From: Paracoccaceae bacterium
Lineage (GTDB): Bacteria > Pseudomonadota > Alphaproteobacteria > Rhodobacterales > Rhodobacteraceae
Reading direction: 5' to 3'
Assembly (NCBI GenBank): GCA_029248915.1
Contig: JAQWIK010000034.1
Coordinates: 1 to 38,052, forward strand
DNA: 38,052 nucleotides
Made by a program: the position numbers and the translations under genes. Below are positions 35,017-38,052 of the stretch, in pieces. The notes below the pieces were generated by a model that worked only from the letters and a program-made list of their open reading frames with translations, had not been told where the DNA came from and searched no databases. The first letter of the stretch is position 1. Every line of letters begins with the position of its first letter.

Positions 35017-35736
35017 TTGATATTTCAAAAAAAAATCCCTTATGACACTACGTACCCGAAACTGCCGGGAACTAAACCAATTTCTCCGGACGAATGGATT
35101 ATATGTGACGATGCATTCTCGCAGCAAATGGCTTTGAGAGATAATCTAATAGAAACAAAAAAAGATAAAGTTTTAGCTATTTCAGAAGAAGCACAAAAGG
35201 CTGCCGTTGAGTTGTCAAAAATGACATTAGATTTTTGTATTTCAAAGTTGGGTTACCAGAAAAAGTCTAGCAAAGTTATAAGACCTGATAATGTTTCAGT
35301 TGAAATTGATTTTGATGAGCCGATGATGTTCCTTGGTCGCTTAGTTCAAAATGATTTTTGTATTTTGCAAAAAGCAAACCAGGAGCACGTGCTAACAGCA
35401 GCATCGCTCTGCTTCCCCGCGAGCTGGTCATTGGACGAAAAATTTCTTAAGCCACTTATTGATATACATGTACCAGTGAAAGAATATGATGAAAACATTG
35501 CCAAAAGAGTTCAACGTCTATTTGACGGTTTGCAAATAAATCGGCCAGTCTGGCGGTTTAACGCAATGTATTATGAAGATCCAAGCCTTTTTCAACCGAG
35601 AAGTATAAACCAGCCTCGTAGAAAACCTGCACCAAATAAAGTTAATTATTTCCGATCGGAGAGGCAAACTTTGATAAAATTGCCCGAAAGTGGAGCGATA
35701 ATTTTTGGCATACACACGTTTGTCGTACATGCCTGA
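35017..35736 (+). CDS. DUF3445 family protein (haem-dependent oxidative N-demethylase-like)
   Basis: The 239-residue protein has the DUF3445 pattern: a start IFQKKIPYDTTYPKLPGTKPISPDEWI, the central RLVQNDFCILQK and LTAASLCFPASWSLDEKF, then PVWRFNAMYYEDPSLFQP and a C-terminal RSERQTLIKLPESGAIIFGIHTFVV. In marine bacteria a DUF3445 protein is a subunit of dimethylamine monooxygenase (Dmm), and the family is described as haem-dependent oxidative N-demethylase. Here it stands alone without the other Dmm subunits, so its substrate is unknown. I choose TTG 35017 with AAAGGA at 35005-35010 six nt upstream, not the TTG at 34978. It is divergent from dddP. Confidence 0.8.
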   Translation: MIFQKKIPYDTTYPKLPGTKPISPDEWIICDDAFSQQMALRDNLIETKKDKVLAISEEAQKAAVELSKMTLDFCISKLGYQKKSSKVIRPDNVSVEIDFDEPMMFLGRLVQNDFCILQKANQEHVLTAASLCFPASWSLDEKFLKPLIDIHVPVKEYDENIAKRVQRLFDGLQINRPVWRFNAMYYEDPSLFQPRSINQPRRKPAPNKVNYFRSERQTLIKLPESGAIIFGIHTFVVHA

Positions 35737-35761
35737 GATTTGAAACTATAGTTTTTTATAA

Positions 35762-35794
35762 AAAAGTGCTCCCAAAGTAAATGGAAGCACTTTT
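35762..35794. terminator. Bidirectional terminator between DUF3445 gene and glnA
   Basis: AAAAGTGCTCCC (35762-35773) and GGAAGCACTTTT (35783-35794) pair over 12 positions with one mismatch around a 9-nt loop. The stem is flanked by A/T runs on both sides (TTTTCTTT to the right; on the other strand CTTTTTTATAAAAAAC). It lies between two convergent stops (35736 and 35810). This is the best terminator in the window. Confidence 0.8.
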
Positions 35795-35809
35795 CTTTAG
35801 TTATTGAAA

Positions 35810-37216
35810 TTAGCAGCTGTAATACATTCCATACTCTACAGGATGAGGTGTATGCTCATATGCCTCAATTTCTTCCATTTTGAGTCCGATATAGCCATCT
35901 ATCTGGTCTTTAGTAAAAACTTCTCCAGCAAGTAGATATTCATGATCCGCTTCAAGGCACTCTATTGCTTCCCTCAGGCTTCCACACACTGTTGGAATAT
36001 CAGCAAGCTCTTCTGCTGGAAGGTCGTAAAGATTTTTGTCCATCGCTTCGCCGGGGTCAATTTTATTTATAATACCATCTAGCCCTGCCATCATTAGAGC
36101 GGAGAAGCAGAGATACGGATTGGAGGATGGATCAGGAAATCGTGCCTCTACCCTTTTTGCCTTGGGCGATTCAGTCCAAGGAATACGAACACATCCTGAT
36201 CTATTTCGGGCTGAGTAAGCTCTTAATACAGGAGCTTCAAAACCTGGTATGAGCCTTTTATACGAATTTGTTGACGGGTTAGTAAATGCATTCAACGATT
36301 TAGCGTGTTTTAAAATACCACCAATAAACCACAGTGCTTCGTCAGAGAGGTCAGCATATTTGTCGCCAGCAAAAAGTGGTTTTCCATCTTTCCAAATCGA
36401 CATATTGCAATGCATCCCGGTTCCATTATCGCCTGCAATCGGTTTCGGCATGAAAGTAGCAGATTTTCCATATGCCTGAGCTACGTTATGGATCACGTAT
36501 TTGAACTTTTGTAATTCGTCACCTTGCTTTGTAAGGCTCGAGAATATTAGACCAAGTTCATGTTGGCATGAAGCAACTTCGTGATGATGTTTATCAACAG
36601 ACATTCCTAGTCTCTTCATCGTTGAAAGCATTTCTGAACGTATATCTTGACCATCATCAATTGGGTTAACAGGAAAGTAACCGCCTTTTACGCCAGGCCT
36701 ATGGCCGGTATTCCCGATTTCATATTCCGTATCTGTGTTCCAAGAAGCGTCTAAGGCATCCACTTCAAAAGATACTTTGTTCATTGAATTTGAAAATCTA
36801 ACATCGTCAAAAAGGAAAAATTCAGCTTCGGGTCCCACAAAAAATGTATCGCCGATACCTGATGACTTCAGATATGCCTCAGCCTTCATCGCAGTTCCGC
36901 GTGGATCTCTATTATAGGCTTCACCAGTATCCGGCTCAACGACATAACAGTGGACGCATATTGTTTTCTCTGCATAAAAAGGGTCAACGTAAGCGCTTTC
37001 CGTGTCTATCATTAATTTCATATCGGATGCCTCAATGGATTTCCAGCCGGCAATAGATGAGCCGTCAAACATAAACCCTTCCTCAATAAAATCAGCATCC
37101 ACTTGATCCGACATAATTGTAACGTGTTGTAATTTTCCACGTGGATCAGTGAACCTAACATCCACATATTCAGCATCCTCGTCTGAGATTAGTTTGAGCA
37201 AATTCTCTGCGCTCAT
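35810..37216 (-). CDS. glnA: Glutamine synthetase, type I (adenylylated form)
   Basis: The 468-residue enzyme makes glutamine from glutamate, ammonia and ATP. Visible motifs are DVRFTDPRGKLQHVT, FDGSSIAGWKSIEASDM (about 50-66), GPEAEFFLFDD (about 128-138), the metal and ATP segments GYFPVNPIDDGQDIRSEM and NGTGMHCNMS, and RIPWTESPKAKRVEARFPDPSSNPYL. Tyr397 in DKNLYDLP is the adenylylation site, so activity is expected to be tuned by GlnE and PII. The ATG at 37214-37216 follows AGGAAGGA. It lies 21 nt after glnB in the same direction, the standard alphaproteobacterial glnBA operon. Length is normal. Confidence 0.98.
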   Translation of the reverse strand: MSAENLLKLISDEDAEYVDVRFTDPRGKLQHVTIMSDQVDADFIEEGFMFDGSSIAGWKSIEASDMKLMIDTESAYVDPFYAEKTICVHCYVVEPDTGEAYNRDPRGTAMKAEAYLKSSGIGDTFFVGPEAEFFLFDDVRFSNSMNKVSFEVDALDASWNTDTEYEIGNTGHRPGVKGGYFPVNPIDDGQDIRSEMLSTMKRLGMSVDKHHHEVASCQHELGLIFSSLTKQGDELQKFKYVIHNVAQAYGKSATFMPKPIAGDNGTGMHCNMSIWKDGKPLFAGDKYADLSDEALWFIGGILKHAKSLNAFTNPSTNSYKRLIPGFEAPVLRAYSARNRSGCVRIPWTESPKAKRVEARFPDPSSNPYLCFSALMMAGLDGIINKIDPGEAMDKNLYDLPAEELADIPTVCGSLREAIECLEADHEYLLAGEVFTKDQIDGYIGLKMEEIEAYEHTPHPVEYGMYYSC

Positions 37217-37237
37217 GTCGTGTCCTTCCTAATTTAT

Positions 37238-37588
<351 letters not shown>

Positions 37589-37688
37589 TTACCACCAAGG
37601 TCAACAATTGCTAATCATCTCCTGCCGTGGTTTCAAAGTGTGACCAAACCAGTCATCTAATTTTGCGAGTAGCGTTTTTTGGATAAAT

Positions 37689-37719
37689 CTATTTTTTAAT
37701 CGGTTTGATTAAAAAATAG
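37689..37719. repeat. Perfect 13-bp inverted repeat upstream of glnB
   Basis: CTATTTTTTAATC (37689-37701) and GATTAAAAAATAG (37707-37719) are exact reverse complements around a 5-nt centre GGTTT. The site is in the 271-base gap between divergent glnB and tRNA-Leu, 113 nt before the glnB ATG. It may be an operator, or a terminator-like hairpin of another transcript; it is not positioned to end either neighbouring gene. Confidence 0.6.
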
Positions 37720-37807
37720 GCTATTTGTGAAAATATTAAATTTATTGTAACTATAATGGTTTTTTTTACAAAAAATTCATTTTAGCTCTCGAATCCTCAG
37801 TATCCTT

Positions 37808-37836
37808 TTGATAACAGTCTCGAGAAATACTATGTA
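37808..37836 (+). promoter_or_regulatory. Candidate promoter of tRNA-Leu
   Basis: TTGATA (37808-37813) and TATGTA (37831-37836) are 17 nt apart, placing the start a few bases before the tRNA at 37848. The -35 is good and the -10 is weak. Confidence 0.35.
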
Positions 37837-37847
37837 TTTTTTTAAAA

Positions 37848-37932
37848 GCGGGTGTGGCGAAATTGGTAGACGCACCAGATTTAGGTTCTGGCGCCGCAAG
37901 GCGTGGGGGTTCAAGTCCCTCCACCCGCACCA
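37848..37932 (+). tRNA. tRNA-Leu(UAG)
   Basis: The 85-base gene folds as a class II tRNA. The acceptor stem is GCGGGTG (37848-37854) with CACCCGC (37922-37928). The D arm has TGGCGAAATTGGTAGACGCA. The anticodon stem CCAGA/TCTGG (37875-37879, 37887-37891) holds loop TTTAGGT with anticodon TAG at 37882-37884. A long variable arm GCC-GCAA-GGC follows, then the T arm GGGGGTTCAAGTCCCTCC. CCA is encoded at 37930-37932. The anticodon reads CUA and probably other CUN codons. A probable integrase gene starts 57 nt after it. Confidence 0.97.
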
Positions 37933-37988
37933 ACTCTTCTTAATAACCTACTGATATTCCTTCGACTTTAATTATCGGAGGTAAAATC

Positions 37989-38052
37989 ATGTCACACATC
38001 CCGTACACAATCAGTCGTTCAGGCTGCTATTATTACAATAGACGTGTGCCTA
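37989..38052 (+). CDS. N-terminus of a probable tyrosine recombinase/integrase (truncated by window)
   Basis: An ATG at 37989, six nt after a strong GGAGGT (37977-37982), opens a frame that runs 21 codons to the window edge: MSHIPYTISRSG then CYYYNRRVP. This short start, ending in a YY-x-RRVP pattern, resembles the DUF6538-type N-terminus of tyrosine integrases that is common in Rhodobacterales. Position directly downstream of a tRNA-Leu 3' end, the classic attachment site, agrees with this. The catalytic Arg-His-Arg-Tyr residues are outside the window, so the call rests on the short N-terminus plus context. Confidence 0.6.
   Translation, partial: MSHIPYTISRSGCYYYNRRVP

Overview
The window reads as a chromosomal segment of a marine, low-G+C alphaproteobacterium, most likely a streamlined member of the Rhodobacterales (Roseobacter-like). 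This is inferred from gene content, gene order and protein signatures: the ccmI-ruvX-DUF1289 run, heterotetrameric sarcosine oxidase soxBDAG, the LysM/Ig-like inner-membrane protein, secDF followed by an Mth938 protein and ccmABCDG, and a DMSP lyase of the DddP type. Base composition is clearly AT-rich. Genes are densely packed, stop/start overlaps are frequent, and an unusual share of starts are TTG or GTG.

Layout. 1-2236: the end of an unrecognised gene, then leftward ccmI-ruvX-DUF1289. 2411-7609: soxBDAG, which demethylates sarcosine to glycine. 7742-8341: iron superoxide dismutase, convergent with a LOG-family phosphoribohydrolase. 9034-12315: a LysM/Ig-like protein and an Atm1-type ABC exporter. 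12383-17220 (leftward): an RND efflux pump and its adaptor. 17390-20879: YfgM-like, BamB and Der, the same order as in E. coli. 20905-22194: SerS (leftward). 22490-25388: yajC-secD-secF. 25412-29240: TauE-like permease, Mth938 protein and ccmABCDG, including a 50-residue ccmD. 29271-33471: acnB and purB (leftward). 33562-35736: dddP and a divergent DUF3445 gene. 35810-37576: glnB-glnA (leftward). 37848-38052: tRNA-Leu(UAG), then the first 21 codons of a probable tyrosine integrase cut by the window edge.

How it fits together. Sarcosine oxidase, DddP and the DUF3445 protein point to use of methylated osmolytes (the glycine-betaine route and DMSP) made by phytoplankton. The ccm genes mature c-type cytochromes, but they are split: ccmI is about 24 kb from ccmABCDG, and ccmE, ccmF and ccmH are not here. 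Envelope functions (BamB, YfgM-like, SecDF-YajC, RND pump) form the middle of the window.

Most of the window is ordinary core genome and I do not see a clearly new multi-gene system in it. The points that best deserve follow-up are the likely island or prophage starting at the right edge beside tRNA-Leu, the dddP/DUF3445 divergent pair with a palindrome in its promoter, a perfect palindrome at the predicted acnB start site, a 13-bp perfect inverted repeat upstream of glnB, and two extra hydrophobic segments in the RND pump.
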